Shown in pieces: positions 35,775 to 44,430 of a stretch of 64,000 nucleotides of DNA. Origin of the DNA: Alicyclobacillus sp. ALC3 (lineage in GTDB: Bacteria > Bacillota > Bacilli > Alicyclobacillales > Alicyclobacillaceae); assembly GCF_028751195.1 (NCBI RefSeq), contig NZ_CP066784.1, forward strand, positions 2,294,001 through 2,358,000, given 5' to 3'. Position 1 is the first letter of the stretch. The number at the start of each line of letters is the position of its first letter. The notes beneath the pieces are model-generated. The model had not been told where the DNA came from and did no database searches. It saw nothing but the letters and a program-made list of their open reading frames with translations. The position numbers were made by a program, and so were the translations under genes.

Positions 35775-36956
35775 TCAGAGGACTTGTGGTTCGCCGAGGA
35801 TGCCTGTCAATTGCTTCTTGGACGCGTGGACGAGCTGTGGAAATTTGTACTGCTTCGAAAGTTCCTGCCACACTTGCAGCACTTTGTTGTGCAGACGCCG
35901 ATTCGGATAGACGGTATCAAAAAAGTGGAGGAGTTCATGCACACGCCCGATGTAGTAGTGCACGAAGCCGATGGCTCGCAGGTGGTCAAGACCCTGGTCC
36001 AGTAACCTATTCGCCTGTTGCTCGTCGGACTGCACCGCCCACGCGCACATCGCCTGCAGGATGAGCAGGTACCCGGCTTCGCGCTGCCACTGCAGCTTGG
36101 CAATGGTCTTCTCCGCGACGTCGAGTTTATCTCGCAGTTCGTCAAAAGCGCCCGTGTACAGAGCAAACATCGCATCCCGAAGGCGGACAAGGCCGAGGTA
36201 TCCGTCGAGATAGTCCGGCATCGCCTCATAGGAGAGTACAGAATCGGCCATCCTCGAGAGTGCTCTGTCGCGTTGCCCGGTTAGCAGGTAAAGAAACGGC
36301 AGGTCGAACGTGATGGTTTCGATGTGGTGCTCAGTCCGCAGCAAATAACTGTCGACGGATCGTTCTGTAAAGAAGAGCGTCTTGTTGTAGTCAAACTGCA
36401 TGTACCGGTACGTGGTCAGAAGCGATGCCAGCCGCTCACCGATGGGCGTACCGTCATCCACTAGGACTTCGCTGTAGTCACCCTGGATGTAACGTGTCCT
36501 TGAACGGAGAATCACGTCGCGGTCCACCCCGAATACCGCCGGGTTGGCAGCCATGGCACGAATGCCTGGACCGGTTCCGTGCAACACGTAGGAGTTGAAC
36601 AAATCGCGCATCTGCCTGCGGTACTCTGAGTTGCCGAGCAGTGGATTTTTGGCGTTCTCCGCTGCGTATCGAGCTTGCTGATGGAGTACCAGTTTGTACC
36701 CCTTACCACGCACGGTCTCAAGGGTGAGTTCACTGGCCAGGGGCGCGAGTTTCTTGCGCAAGCGGTAGATGTGGTCGTCAACGGTGCGATCGACTGGCGC
36801 GTCCATCGGCCAAACGGCTTCCAGCAGAGCTTCACGCGAAAACGTGCGGTTGGGATGGTCGTAGAGGAACCGCAGCAAGTCGAACTCCTTGGGGAGAAGA
36901 GTAATTCGGTTGTTGTGGTGGGTCACCGCGCGCGCTTCGTCGTCGAGCACCAACAC
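35775..36956 (-). CDS. OmpR-type winged-helix regulator with helical C-terminal sensor region
   Basis: About 393 residues. The N-terminus is a trans_reg_C DNA-binding domain without a receiver (LLPKEFDLLRFLYDHPNRTFSREALLEAVW, DRTVDDHIYRLRKKLA, VRGKGYKLV). The remaining 290 residues are helical, TPR-like and rich in Tyr/Leu/Arg. The frame is open to 37013, but a promoter occupies that stretch, so the start is GTG 36956 (or TTG 36953) after AAGGGGGGAA. Likely a one-component regulator of itself and possibly the MFS pump downstream. Confidence 0.8.
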   Translation of the reverse strand: MLVLDDEARAVTHHNNRITLLPKEFDLLRFLYDHPNRTFSREALLEAVWPMDAPVDRTVDDHIYRLRKKLAPLASELTLETVRGKGYKLVLHQQARYAAENAKNPLLGNSEYRRQMRDLFNSYVLHGTGPGIRAMAANPAVFGVDRDVILRSRTRYIQGDYSEVLVDDGTPIGERLASLLTTYRYMQFDYNKTLFFTERSVDSYLLRTEHHIETITFDLPFLYLLTGQRDRALSRMADSVLSYEAMPDYLDGYLGLVRLRDAMFALYTGAFDELRDKLDVAEKTIAKLQWQREAGYLLILQAMCAWAVQSDEQQANRLLDQGLDHLRAIGFVHYYIGRVHELLHFFDTVYPNRRLHNKVLQVWQELSKQYKFPQLVHASKKQLTGILGEPQVL

Positions 36957-36984
36957 TTCTTCCCCCCTTGCGTCCTTACCCCTA

Positions 36985-37013
36985 GCTATATCGTCAATGA
37001 CAGGGGGTGTCAA
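36985..37013 (-). promoter_or_regulatory. Sigma-A promoter with operator over the -35
   Basis: TTGACA (37008-37013), 17 nt, TATAGC (36985-36990). The dyad TGACA-CCCCC-TGTCA (36998-37012) overlaps the -35, a layout expected for repression by the encoded winged-helix protein. Confidence 0.65.
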
Positions 37014-37169
37014 CGCAAGAAGTACTTTGTTCTAGCTGCCTCATATGTCCAAAAGCCGACACCATAAGACGCTTCACGACATACTTGTCGCAGGAGCGGG
37101 CAGAAGTGCGCAATATTCACTGCTCATCGGATTTGATAGTATTACAGTATCTAGCTCCCTCGTCCCAGG

Positions 37170-37943
37170 ATGGATGTGATGCTGCTGAAGAGAGTAGTCG
37201 CGTTTCTCCTCGTGATGGAGTTTATGCTTTGGGGCTATCTCTTGTACGAATTGGTCGTCATGTTCTTTAGGTTAAGAGGGCTGCTTAGAACGGGTATGAC
37301 CTTGAAAGCAGCGGTTATAGAAAGTGTAGCCGTCACGTATGAAAGCAGTCGAGTTTTGCATTTTGTCGTTGGAGAACTGCGCATTTGGAAGTTCGCATTC
37401 TTCGGTTGGGGCAGAGCACGGGCGGTGAATGCCCAGTTCACGCTGCATAAAAGCAGTACATACTTTGGATTCTTTATTGTGATGCTCCACGAACAAATTA
37501 TTGAAGGAATCGCCCTTCACTTCTGGCTACACAGTTTTAACCCAATATTGGCGTGGGTATCAACAGGACTGCACTTCTACAGTATCGTATGGATCATCGG
37601 TGACTACAACGCTATTCGGTCAACAGGTATATCCGTATCCGAAGATCGGTTGGTGATTAATGTAGGCTTACGCAAACGGGTATCCATTCCCATGCGCTCA
37701 ATACAAGGTGTTCAAGCATTCGACCCTCGAACTATGGGAACTTCCCAAGACCGCTTCATTGCAGCTGTACTTCCTTTGCCGAGGTTCATGGAGGCATTTC
37801 ACGAATTTCCACAAATCGCGATAAAAGTAAAGGAACCGGTCGCGGCAGAATCCTTTTTGGGCAGGAAGCAGTTCGTAACTAACATTCTCATCAGAGTCGA
37901 CCATTCGTCCGAGTTTCTGACAGCATTACAGGCAGCTCTGTAG
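37170..37943 (+). CDS. Hypothetical membrane protein with PH-like C-terminus
   Basis: Not recognised. 257 residues; two to four hydrophobic segments (VVAFLLVMEFMLWGYLLYELVVMFF, a central FFIVMLHEQIIEGIALHFWL, WVSTGLHFYSIVWIIGDY), then a cytosolic part (ISVSEDRLVINVGLRKRVSIPMRSIQGVQAF) resembling bacterial PH domains. Start ATG 37170, or GTG 37176 / ATG 37179 which sit better behind AGGA. Isolated gene. Confidence 0.65.
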   Translation: MDVMLLKRVVAFLLVMEFMLWGYLLYELVVMFFRLRGLLRTGMTLKAAVIESVAVTYESSRVLHFVVGELRIWKFAFFGWGRARAVNAQFTLHKSSTYFGFFIVMLHEQIIEGIALHFWLHSFNPILAWVSTGLHFYSIVWIIGDYNAIRSTGISVSEDRLVINVGLRKRVSIPMRSIQGVQAFDPRTMGTSQDRFIAAVLPLPRFMEAFHEFPQIAIKVKEPVAAESFLGRKQFVTNILIRVDHSSEFLTALQAAL

Positions 37944-38138
37944 CGGGAGTCATTGTTATTACCGTGCAATTAACGTTGCAACAATGCGCACCGTTCATGC
38001 TTAAACCACCGTTGTGCAGCCTGTAAGGCTGTAGTCCAGTGCGATGTTGACAGCCTCTCGATAAGGGCCGGCAAATTGCCTATGCATAGAGACACAGTGC
38101 AAAGAATTTTTCCCTTGTGGCATTTAGGTCCCTTTTCA

Positions 38139-38153
38139 TATTATTAAATAATA
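38139..38153. promoter_or_regulatory. ArsR/SmtB-type operator candidate
   Basis: TATTATT-A-AATAATA perfect dyad 27 bp before the ArsR start, AT-rich as typical of SmtB/CadC sites. Confidence 0.5.
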
Positions 38154-38179
38154 AGATGATGACTTGTCGAGGTGAGGAC

Positions 38180-38533
38180 ATGAGTGTGGTAACCGACCCA
38201 GGGTTAGCCGTGCGGGCGAAGTTCTTTCGGGGCTTAGCAGACCCGTCACGTTTGGCGTTGCTTTTGGTACTTCGTGCCGGTGAAAAAACGGTCAGCATGT
38301 TGAGTGAAGAGACTGGGCTTTCACAAAGTAACGTCTCAAACCATTTGGCGTGTTTGAAGGACTGCGGATTGGTTTTGAACCGTCAAGAGTGGAGACATGT
38401 TCACTACCGTATTGCAGATGAGAAAATCTTGTCACTGTTGGATGTTGCTGATGAGGTTGTCTCGGATAACGCACAGCGCATCGCCGATTGTGTAAATTAC
38501 TGTGCGCACGAAGACAGAGGGGTGCGTGGCTAA
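38180..38533 (+). CDS. ArsR/SmtB family metal-sensing repressor
   Basis: 117 residues. Winged helix (FFRGLADPSRLALLLVLRAGEKTVSMLSEETGLSQSNVSNHLACLKDCGLV); Cys residues in LACLKDC and near the C-terminus (DCVNYCAHE) recall CmtR/CadC Cd-Pb sensors. The ATG at 38180 follows GAGGTGAGG; the frame extends upstream without a site. The stop overlaps the CDF transporter start (TAATG), so the pair is one operon: the regulator releases the promoter when metal binds. Confidence 0.9.
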   Translation: MSVVTDPGLAVRAKFFRGLADPSRLALLLVLRAGEKTVSMLSEETGLSQSNVSNHLACLKDCGLVLNRQEWRHVHYRIADEKILSLLDVADEVVSDNAQRIADCVNYCAHEDRGVRG

Positions 38534-39180
38534 TGGCAACCCCAGTGCACAGCGTTTCGGTTCGCAAGGGCGTAAACATTGAAGTGATATCTATTGTCTG
38601 GATGGTCATTGAAGCAGTAGTCGCAATTGGTGCAGGAGCCATTGCACACTCTTTAGCTCTGACTGCCTTTGGCGCGGACAGCGTCATTGAACTCGTCGCA
38701 GGCGGCGTATTGCTTTGGCGGTTGACCATCGAGTTCCGTGGAGCAAGCCTCGCTCAGGTCAAACGGGCAGAGAAGACTTCGTCATGGGTCGTGGGTATCG
38801 CTTTGCTGTTACTCGCAGCCTACATCGTTGTCGCATCCATTATAAAACTGGTGAGCCATCAAGGGGCGGAACCGAGCTACCTTGGATTGGGCTTAGCCGT
38901 TGCATCCGGCGTCATCATGCCATACTTGTCACGAACCAAGAAGCGAATCGGAACGGAGATTGGCAGTCAGGCACTTCGCTCGGACGGCTCGTGTAGTATG
39001 GTCTGCGCGTACATGTCATGGATTCTCATCGCTGGCGTAGTTCTGACGGCCGCTCTAGGATGGTGGTGGATTGACTCCATAGCCGCATTGGCACTCGTTT
39101 ACTACGTGGTCAAAGAAGGCTGGGAGGCAATCGAGGAAGCAAGGGGAAAAGAAGATGCCTGTGGTTGCAGTCATGGCTAA
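38533..39180 (+). CDS. Cation diffusion facilitator-type efflux protein
   Basis: 215 residues, six hydrophobic segments. The CDF-like metal site GADSVIELVAGGVLLWR in helix 2 and SDGSCSMVCAYMSW in helix 5 are visible; the latter has Cys where CDFs usually have His/Asp, which suggests soft metals. It lacks the usual long C-terminal cytoplasmic domain, ending in a Cys/His tail (DACGCSHG). Co-translated with the ArsR-type sensor. Confidence 0.85.
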   Translation: MATPVHSVSVRKGVNIEVISIVWMVIEAVVAIGAGAIAHSLALTAFGADSVIELVAGGVLLWRLTIEFRGASLAQVKRAEKTSSWVVGIALLLLAAYIVVASIIKLVSHQGAEPSYLGLGLAVASGVIMPYLSRTKKRIGTEIGSQALRSDGSCSMVCAYMSWILIAGVVLTAALGWWWIDSIAALALVYYVVKEGWEAIEEARGKEDACGCSHG

Positions 39181-39256
39181 GTGCGGACACAGGCGGTCCG
39201 TTTACGGATCGCCTGTGGCTAGTGCGTGTGAAGTCATCGATTTAAACTACTGCATC

Positions 39257-39469
39257 CTACTTGGTTTTGACCGGGCACGTATTCACCCCGAACAGCCGGT
39301 ATATTAGGCAGAACCCAATGATCCCGGTGAGCAGCGCTACAGCCCCGACAATGTAGAGGATGATGGCGAACGTGTGACTGGTGACCTCATATCCAGCGAG
39401 GACGAGGGCGAGCCCAACAATGATTCGAAGGAAGCGGTCGAATCTGCCTTCGTTGACAATAGACTTCAC
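39257..39469 (-). CDS. DUF2892 (YgaP-like) inner membrane protein
   Basis: 70 residues. EGRFDRFLRIIVGLALVLAGY and ALLTGIIGFCLIYRLFGVNTC match DUF2892, two helices with a conserved Cys, often attached to rhodanese domains in sulfur metabolism. GTG 39469 is chosen for GAGAAGGAG upstream; the frame is open to 39550. A CsoR/CstR-type dyad overlaps its -10, supporting a persulfide or copper response. Confidence 0.8.
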   Translation of the reverse strand: MKSIVNEGRFDRFLRIIVGLALVLAGYEVTSHTFAIILYIVGAVALLTGIIGFCLIYRLFGVNTCPVKTK

Positions 39470-39519
39470 GACAATCTCCTTCTCTCCTCGGGTTGCTAAG
39501 ACTACTTGGATTACGTCCA

Positions 39520-39540
39520 AATTATACCCACTAGGGTATA
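39520..39540 (-). promoter_or_regulatory. CsoR/CstR-type operator over a -10 box
   Basis: TATACCC-ACTA-GGGTATA (39523-39540) is the G/C-tract dyad bound by CsoR-family repressors. TATAAT on the minus strand (39520-39525) overlaps it. No CsoR-family gene is in the window. Confidence 0.65.
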
Positions 39541-39563
39541 TTGAGTTCAATAGTCCATTTGAG

Positions 39564-40451
39564 TCAGGTGGCGTAGTTCAATTGGAGGAACTCTTGGAAC
39601 AGCTTCACGGATTTGGTCTCAAAGTCAGACTTCCTCACCACAATCGAGAACTGTCTTGTAATCGGAGAATCAGAAAATGAAACTACCTGCAGAGTGTTAC
39701 ACGTCAATTCCTTTCGGATTGACCACTTCGACAAGATGGTGATACCGAGTTCGGCTTCGACTGACTCCTTGATGACTTGCGTGCTGCTGTACTCAATCAG
39801 GTTTGTCGGATGGATTCCGTATGCCTCAAACACGTGATCGGTGATTTCCCGCGTACCGGAGCCTTTTTCTCTGACAATCCACGTTTCCGCAGAGAGTTCC
39901 TCCGGAGTTACCACTGACTGCAATGCGAGAGGGTGCGAACTAGCGGCTACGACCACAACTGTGTCTTCTGCAAACGGGATCGAGTGAATGCCATTGACGC
40001 GAATGGTACTCCCCTCCACGACGCCAACATCCAGTTGTCCATGCGCCACCTGATCAGCAACTGTTTGTGTGTTTTCCACTGTGATACTCGGCGATATTTT
40101 CGGGTACTCGCGCCGGAACTCAGCGATCACATGTGGGAGTACATATTCTCCAAACGTGAAACTGGCACCGATGGACAGTGGACCGCTCGCATCTTCCTTC
40201 AGGTCCTGGACAAGCCGACTCATTTGCTCGTAAAGGCCCAAGATGTCCTTCGCGTAGTGATACACGACGTCACCTGCCTTGTTGAGCCGCACGTATTTGT
40301 TCGTTCTGTCGAGCAGTGTCACGTCGAGGCGTTGTTCGAGGTTTTGAACGTGCTGACTGATCGCCGGCTGGCTGATGTGCAGTTTTTCCGCCGCGCGCGT
40401 AAAGCTCCGCTCCTCGGCCACCGTGACGAATACCAGCAGTTGCTGATCCAT
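39564..40451 (-). CDS. LysR family transcriptional regulator (CysL-like)
   Basis: 295 residues. The N-terminal HTH (LLVFVTVAEERSFTRAAEKLHISQPAISQHVQNLEQRL) and periplasmic-binding-like effector domain follow the LTTR layout. Closest in feel to CysL/YwfK regulators. ATG 40451 lies behind GGAGTGA. Divergent from the TDT exporter across 130 bp, AT-rich and likely to hold its TN11A-type sites; it probably activates that gene. Confidence 0.9.
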   Translation of the reverse strand: MDQQLLVFVTVAEERSFTRAAEKLHISQPAISQHVQNLEQRLDVTLLDRTNKYVRLNKAGDVVYHYAKDILGLYEQMSRLVQDLKEDASGPLSIGASFTFGEYVLPHVIAEFRREYPKISPSITVENTQTVADQVAHGQLDVGVVEGSTIRVNGIHSIPFAEDTVVVVAASSHPLALQSVVTPEELSAETWIVREKGSGTREITDHVFEAYGIHPTNLIEYSSTQVIKESVEAELGITILSKWSIRKELTCNTLQVVSFSDSPITRQFSIVVRKSDFETKSVKLFQEFLQLNYAT

Positions 40452-40581
40452 GATCAATCACTCCGGTCTGTGCTTTCTTGGCTTATTATAATATATTACT
40501 TATCGTATTTATGTCAATTAAGTATTTTACTTATTTTAAACAGAGACATACGATGTTCTTGCACGAGACGAGGGGGTAGAC

Positions 40582-41697
40582 ATGATGAGCGTGATTAAAC
40601 AATTTGGGCCAAACTGGTTCACCACGGTGATGGGTGTGGGGATAGTTGCCGGGTTGACTTATACATCTCCGTTCCCAATCCCATTCCAGCACCCGGTTGG
40701 TGAAGTATTATTTGCCGTCTTAAATGTGGTCTTTGCTGTAGCCTTACTGCTCTGGTTCATGCGCTGGATACTTCATCCGCACGAGGCGTTGGACGATTTT
40801 CGCCATCCAGGCAGAGCGCTTTTTTACGGTGCGTTCGCGATGGGCATTAACGTCGTTGGCAATGACTACCTATTAGTTGGCACACACATTCTGAACAGCG
40901 CCATGGCCATCGAGATCAGCAAGGCAATCTGGGTGGCTGGCACCATCGTTTCGATCTTTACGGTCATCGTTGTGCCCTATCTACTGTTCACTGAACATGA
41001 CGTCAAGCAACACGAAGCCCTGGCAACATGGCTGATTCCCGTTGTACCACCAATTGTCGCAGCGGCTACGGGCGCCAACCTGATCCCGTACTGGGGCGGC
41101 ACGAACTCGCAATTCTCCGTAACTGCTCTGATTCTGGCCATGTTCGGAACCACATTTTTCCTGTTCATTATGGTGAGCGGACTGGTCTACGCCAGGTTGG
41201 TGTACCACAAACGGCTCAGTGGAGAAGCAGCCCCTAGCCTCTGGGTGGAAATTGGGCCGATTGGAATGTCAATGGGCACCTTTAGCACCTTACCAGTTAC
41301 GACACACGCCATTTTGGGACCGTACGGGAATGCTCTGCACGCGCTTGGGATGGCCTTCTCCATCGCTCTGTGGGGTGTCGGTGTGTGGTGGATCGTGATC
41401 TCCAGCATGCACACCTTCCTTCACCTCAGCAAACGCGGCGAAGGCTTGCCGTTCCATATGGGCTGGTGGAGCTACGTCTTCCCAATTGGCAGTTTCACCA
41501 GTGGAACTTATGCCCTCGGTCACCTTGTGGGGTACCCGTTCTTCACGATTGTCGGACTCGTTCAGTTGCTGATTCTCTGGGGATGTTTTGTCATTGTCTT
41601 CTCTCGCACAGCACATGGCGTTTGGAGCGGGGCGTTGATTCAGTGGCGCAGAACTCCCGTTCGAATTAGCGCCGCAAACGCCAGAAAACCTGCTTAA
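40582..41697 (+). CDS. TDT family (TehA/SLAC1-like) exporter
   Basis: 371 residues, ten hydrophobic segments. FGPNWFTTVMGVGIVAG at the N-terminus and GPIGMSMGTFSTLP are typical of the tellurite-resistance/dicarboxylate transporter family, which includes sulfite and C4-dicarboxylate exporters. ATG 40582 after GAGGGGGT. The adjacent LysR gene, of the CysL type, favours a sulfur anion such as sulfite, but this is inference. Confidence 0.87.
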   Translation: MMSVIKQFGPNWFTTVMGVGIVAGLTYTSPFPIPFQHPVGEVLFAVLNVVFAVALLLWFMRWILHPHEALDDFRHPGRALFYGAFAMGINVVGNDYLLVGTHILNSAMAIEISKAIWVAGTIVSIFTVIVVPYLLFTEHDVKQHEALATWLIPVVPPIVAAATGANLIPYWGGTNSQFSVTALILAMFGTTFFLFIMVSGLVYARLVYHKRLSGEAAPSLWVEIGPIGMSMGTFSTLPVTTHAILGPYGNALHALGMAFSIALWGVGVWWIVISSMHTFLHLSKRGEGLPFHMGWWSYVFPIGSFTSGTYALGHLVGYPFFTIVGLVQLLILWGCFVIVFSRTAHGVWSGALIQWRRTPVRISAANARKPA

Positions 41698-41698
41698 A

Positions 41699-41862
41699 GG
41701 GCGAACGGCTGGGGGGTCGGCTGGGTGAGTCGGCTGGGTGAGTCGGCTGGGGGGTCGGCTGGCCAACGGCTGGGCAACGGCTGGGCAACGGCTGGGCAAC
41801 GGCTGGGCAACGGCTGGGCAACGGCTGGGCAACGGCTGGGCAACGGCTGGGCAACGGCTTGG
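41699..41862. repeat. Tandem repeat array with CGGCTGGG core
   Basis: About 14 copies of a CGGCTGG core. The left part has 13-nt units (GTCGGCTGGGTGA), and the right part has nine 11-nt units (CAACGGCTGGG) from 41764 to 41862. Because 11 is not a multiple of 3, long stop-free frames on both strands are artefacts. It starts one base after the TDT exporter stop codon. A GC-rich 10-bp hairpin (GCGGTGCGC/GCGCACCGC, about 41882-41929) follows. Confidence 0.95.
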
Positions 41863-41942
41863 CGCGTCAAAGGGGTAAACGAGCGGTGCGCAACGGCGGA
41901 CTCGATGGAGTTTGTCGCGCGCACCGCTTTAGTGTACGTCTG

Positions 41943-42018
41943 TGGCGCGCCCGGCAGGAATTGAACCTGCGCATGCAAGTTTAGGAAACTTGTGCCTTAT
42001 CCGCTTGGCGACGGGCGC
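41943..42018 (-). tRNA. tRNA-Arg(CCT), second copy
   Basis: 76-nt cloverleaf with encoded CCA, anticodon CCT in loop TTCCTAA. It differs from the copy at 24204-24279 only in the T-loop (TTCAATT) and one variable-loop base. It sits between two different tandem-repeat arrays. Confidence 0.95.
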
Positions 42019-42078
42019 ATTTATAACTCCATTGTAACACGTGATGGAAGTGAGCCCGAACGAGGTCACTCGAGTCCT

Positions 42079-42347
42079 TTCCGGGCCGCCCCGGCCCACC
42101 TATGTGATCCTTTTCGACTTTTCCGGGCCGCGCGGGCAGACCTATGTGATCCTTATCGACACTTCCGGGCCGCGCGGGCCCACCTATGTGATCCTTATCG
42201 ACACTTCTGGGCTGCGCGGGCCCACCTATGTGATCCTTATCGACTTTTCCGGGTCGCGCGGGCCCACCTATGTGATCCTTTTCGACTTTTCCGGGCCGCG
42301 CGGGCAGACCTATGTGATCCTTATCGACACTTCCGGGCCGCGCGGGG
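42079..42347. repeat. 42-bp tandem repeat array (six full copies plus a partial)
   Basis: Units start at 42079, 42121, 42163, 42205, 42247, 42289 and 42331, exactly 42 bp apart. Each contains GGGCCGCGCGGGC (self-complementary), then CACCTATGTGATCC, then TTATCGAC. The period is a multiple of 3, so several frames stay open (14-residue repeats such as GPTYVILIDTSGPR on one strand and KVDKDHIGGPARPG on the other), but none has a ribosome site. Units vary by 1-5 bases. Confidence 0.95.
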
Positions 42348-42456
42348 TACGCGGGTCGCGCGCGCCGCACGCTACTGCTATATAATCAAGCCATCAGGAT
42401 GACGGCATGCGGAACAACCACTGCCGCGGCAAATAGAGCTTAGGAGAGTGGGCTAG

Positions 42457-42777
42457 ATGTTAGTAGTGACAACGGAAAACATTCGAGGGTATCAGGTGGA
42501 GCAGGTGCTTGGGCATGTTTTTGGCGTGGTCGTGCGCAGCCGCGGCATCGGTGGAAACATTACAGCAGCGTTCCGAAGCCTAGCGGGTGGGGAAATCAAG
42601 GAGTACACAGAGATGCTCGAGGACGCGAGAAAGAGCGCGATCGACCGGATGGTGCAAAACGCACACAACATGGGGGCGAACGCGGTTGTGATGGCCCGCT
42701 TCGATTCGAGCGAAGTGGGACAGACGATGTCAGAAGTTGTCGCCTACGGAACTGCCGTCGTTGTGCGCGAAGAATGA
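42457..42777 (+). CDS. YbjQ/UPF0145 family protein
   Basis: 106 residues. VTTENIRGYQVEQVLGHVFGVVVRSRGIGGNITAAFRSLAGGEIKEYTEML and ARFDSSEVGQTMSEVVAYGTAVVV match the YbjQ/DUF74 family, small oligomeric cytosolic proteins of unknown function. ATG 42457 with AGGAG 10 nt upstream. Overlaps the next gene by four bases. Confidence 0.93.
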   Translation: MLVVTTENIRGYQVEQVLGHVFGVVVRSRGIGGNITAAFRSLAGGEIKEYTEMLEDARKSAIDRMVQNAHNMGANAVVMARFDSSEVGQTMSEVVAYGTAVVVREE

Positions 42778-43019
42778 CCGAGTTATGGAAGTTCTTAGTA
42801 TCGTACTATGTGCTTGAGGCGGTCATCGTCGTCCTCGCTATTGTCGCCACGTGGTGGGGCCGAAAAAAGCGCCTACGCTCCAAGCAGAATCAAGGCCCGC
42901 CGACAGGTTTCGTAAAGACAAACGAAGTATTCGTGGACCCCACGACCAATATCACGCAGCAGGTGTGGTATAACCCGTCGACCGGGGAACGACACTACGA
43001 GACACTGGACAAAAAGTAA
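42774..43019 (+). CDS. Small single-pass membrane protein
   Basis: 81 residues. One N-terminal helix (SYYVLEAVIVVLAIVATWW), a basic stop-transfer (GRKKRLRSK), and a soluble tail (EVFVDPTTNITQQVWYNPSTGERHYE) seen in small Bacillota proteins of unknown function. Starts in an ATGA overlap with ybjQ, so the two are co-translated; the pairing suggests a membrane anchor partner. Confidence 0.75.
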   Translation: MTELWKFLVSYYVLEAVIVVLAIVATWWGRKKRLRSKQNQGPPTGFVKTNEVFVDPTTNITQQVWYNPSTGERHYETLDKK

Positions 43020-43034
43020 CTGCCGAGCAGAATA

Positions 43035-44144
43035 TCAAGTGTTCGGCAACGTAATCCGAAATGTAGTTACGTCGTCGTTTGATTCACATTCAATCGCGCC
43101 ATTGTGGCGCAGGACGATCTTTCGGCACAAGTACAGCCCAATCCCAGTCCCGAGTTCCTTACTCGTCACAAACGGCTCAAAGATAGTTTGCATCATGTGC
43201 GGTGGGATGGGTGGGCCGTTGTTTGAGATGCTGAGGATGACCTGGCCCGGATGCGTGTGGGCGTTAATGGTAATCTGCTTTTCCTTGCAAGCTGACAGTG
43301 CGTCGAGCGAATTCATGATGATGTTGATCAAAACTTGCCGGATCTCGTCCGGGTATCCGCGCAAATGAATGGAATCATCAACGTCCAGGGTAATTGTCAC
43401 ACGGGCGCTGACGATCATCGGGTACAAAAACTCCAGAGTTTCATCTACGACTCGGTCCATTTCAAAATCTGACCGCTCTTTGTGGTCGTCACCTCTCTTC
43501 GATACGAGCAGGAACTGGTTGATTCGAAAGCGCAGTTCGTTCAGTTCTTTGCTCATCACATCCAGATATTCCAGTGTTGGATACTTTTCCTGTAGGAGTT
43601 GTACAAAGCCGATGACGGAAGTCAAAGGGTTGCGAAACTCATGGACAAAACTGGAGGACATCTGCCCTAATATCGTGAGTTTGTCCTTGTGTGACTGTTC
43701 GATGAAGGACGATTGCTCCGCGATTTTGCGGTTGTTGATGTCTGTGTAGTGGTGAACCGCAAAGTAGAGGAAGGTGTCAAATGTCCCATTGATCGTGTGC
43801 CAAACCGGGTGCAAAGCGTCCATCGGCAAATCCACTCGCATCATGTGGTCTAAAATTTCACTGCGACCGATGGTCACGTTGTAAATAAAGTCTCCAATAC
43901 TCGCGTTTGATTTAATTCGCTCCATTGCTACCTTTTGCGCGAAATGACGAAGACTGTCCTCATCAACGCGCAAATCCCTAGAACACGCTATGACTAAATC
44001 AAGCATGAGCGAGCCATTTAGTCTGACGACATCCTTGTACGGGTCAGTTGCTCCCACAATCACTTTGCTCGACCAATTGTTAAGAAGTAGCGAGCGGTTG
44101 GTCTCAAGATAATCGGCAACCTTCTCGCCAGCAGTCTGTAGCAC
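43035..44144 (-). CDS. Sporulation-type histidine kinase with RsbRD-like N-domain
   Basis: 369 residues, soluble. The N-terminal 150 residues (ETNRSLLLNNWSSKVIV..., IGDFIYNVTIGRSEILDHM) resemble the RsbRD_N sensor domain. Kinase core: FVHEFRNPLTSVIGFVQLL H-box, NIIMNSLDAL, SISNNGPPIP, FVTSKELGTGIGLYL. GTG start at 44144. Like the other two KinA-type kinases in the window it has no adjacent regulator and probably feeds the Spo0 phosphorelay. Confidence 0.87.
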   Translation of the reverse strand: MLQTAGEKVADYLETNRSLLLNNWSSKVIVGATDPYKDVVRLNGSLMLDLVIACSRDLRVDEDSLRHFAQKVAMERIKSNASIGDFIYNVTIGRSEILDHMMRVDLPMDALHPVWHTINGTFDTFLYFAVHHYTDINNRKIAEQSSFIEQSHKDKLTILGQMSSSFVHEFRNPLTSVIGFVQLLQEKYPTLEYLDVMSKELNELRFRINQFLLVSKRGDDHKERSDFEMDRVVDETLEFLYPMIVSARVTITLDVDDSIHLRGYPDEIRQVLINIIMNSLDALSACKEKQITINAHTHPGQVILSISNNGPPIPPHMMQTIFEPFVTSKELGTGIGLYLCRKIVLRHNGAIECESNDDVTTFRITLPNT

Positions 44145-44430
44145 GTCCGTATCCCCATTCGTCGAAAGAACTTTATGCCGAACTGCGACACGGATACTGT
44201 AACATTTCGTCTATTAGCGATGACCGCCCGTACAGTTCGCATGCGTAATATTTTCCACTAAATTCGGCGTCTCCACCATTTATCCTGCCAGTTCAATACA
44301 AAATCATCGAACCGTGCTCCCTATATCTAATCCCCGTTATTTTCGCATCAGTAGCGACGTATACATGTACCGGGCGTGTACCGCCTGCATACCCAGTCGT
44401 TATACCTCAGTACGGGAAAGGAGGGTTTGG

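Noticed and set aside
42079-42347. CRISPR array
   Set aside because: The units are contiguous 42-bp repeats with no unique spacers and no cas genes are nearby.
41981-42402. Repeat proteins encoded in the 42-bp array (up to 136 codons on both strands)
   Set aside because: The period is divisible by three and GC-rich, so frames stay open by chance; no ribosome sites or family resemblance.
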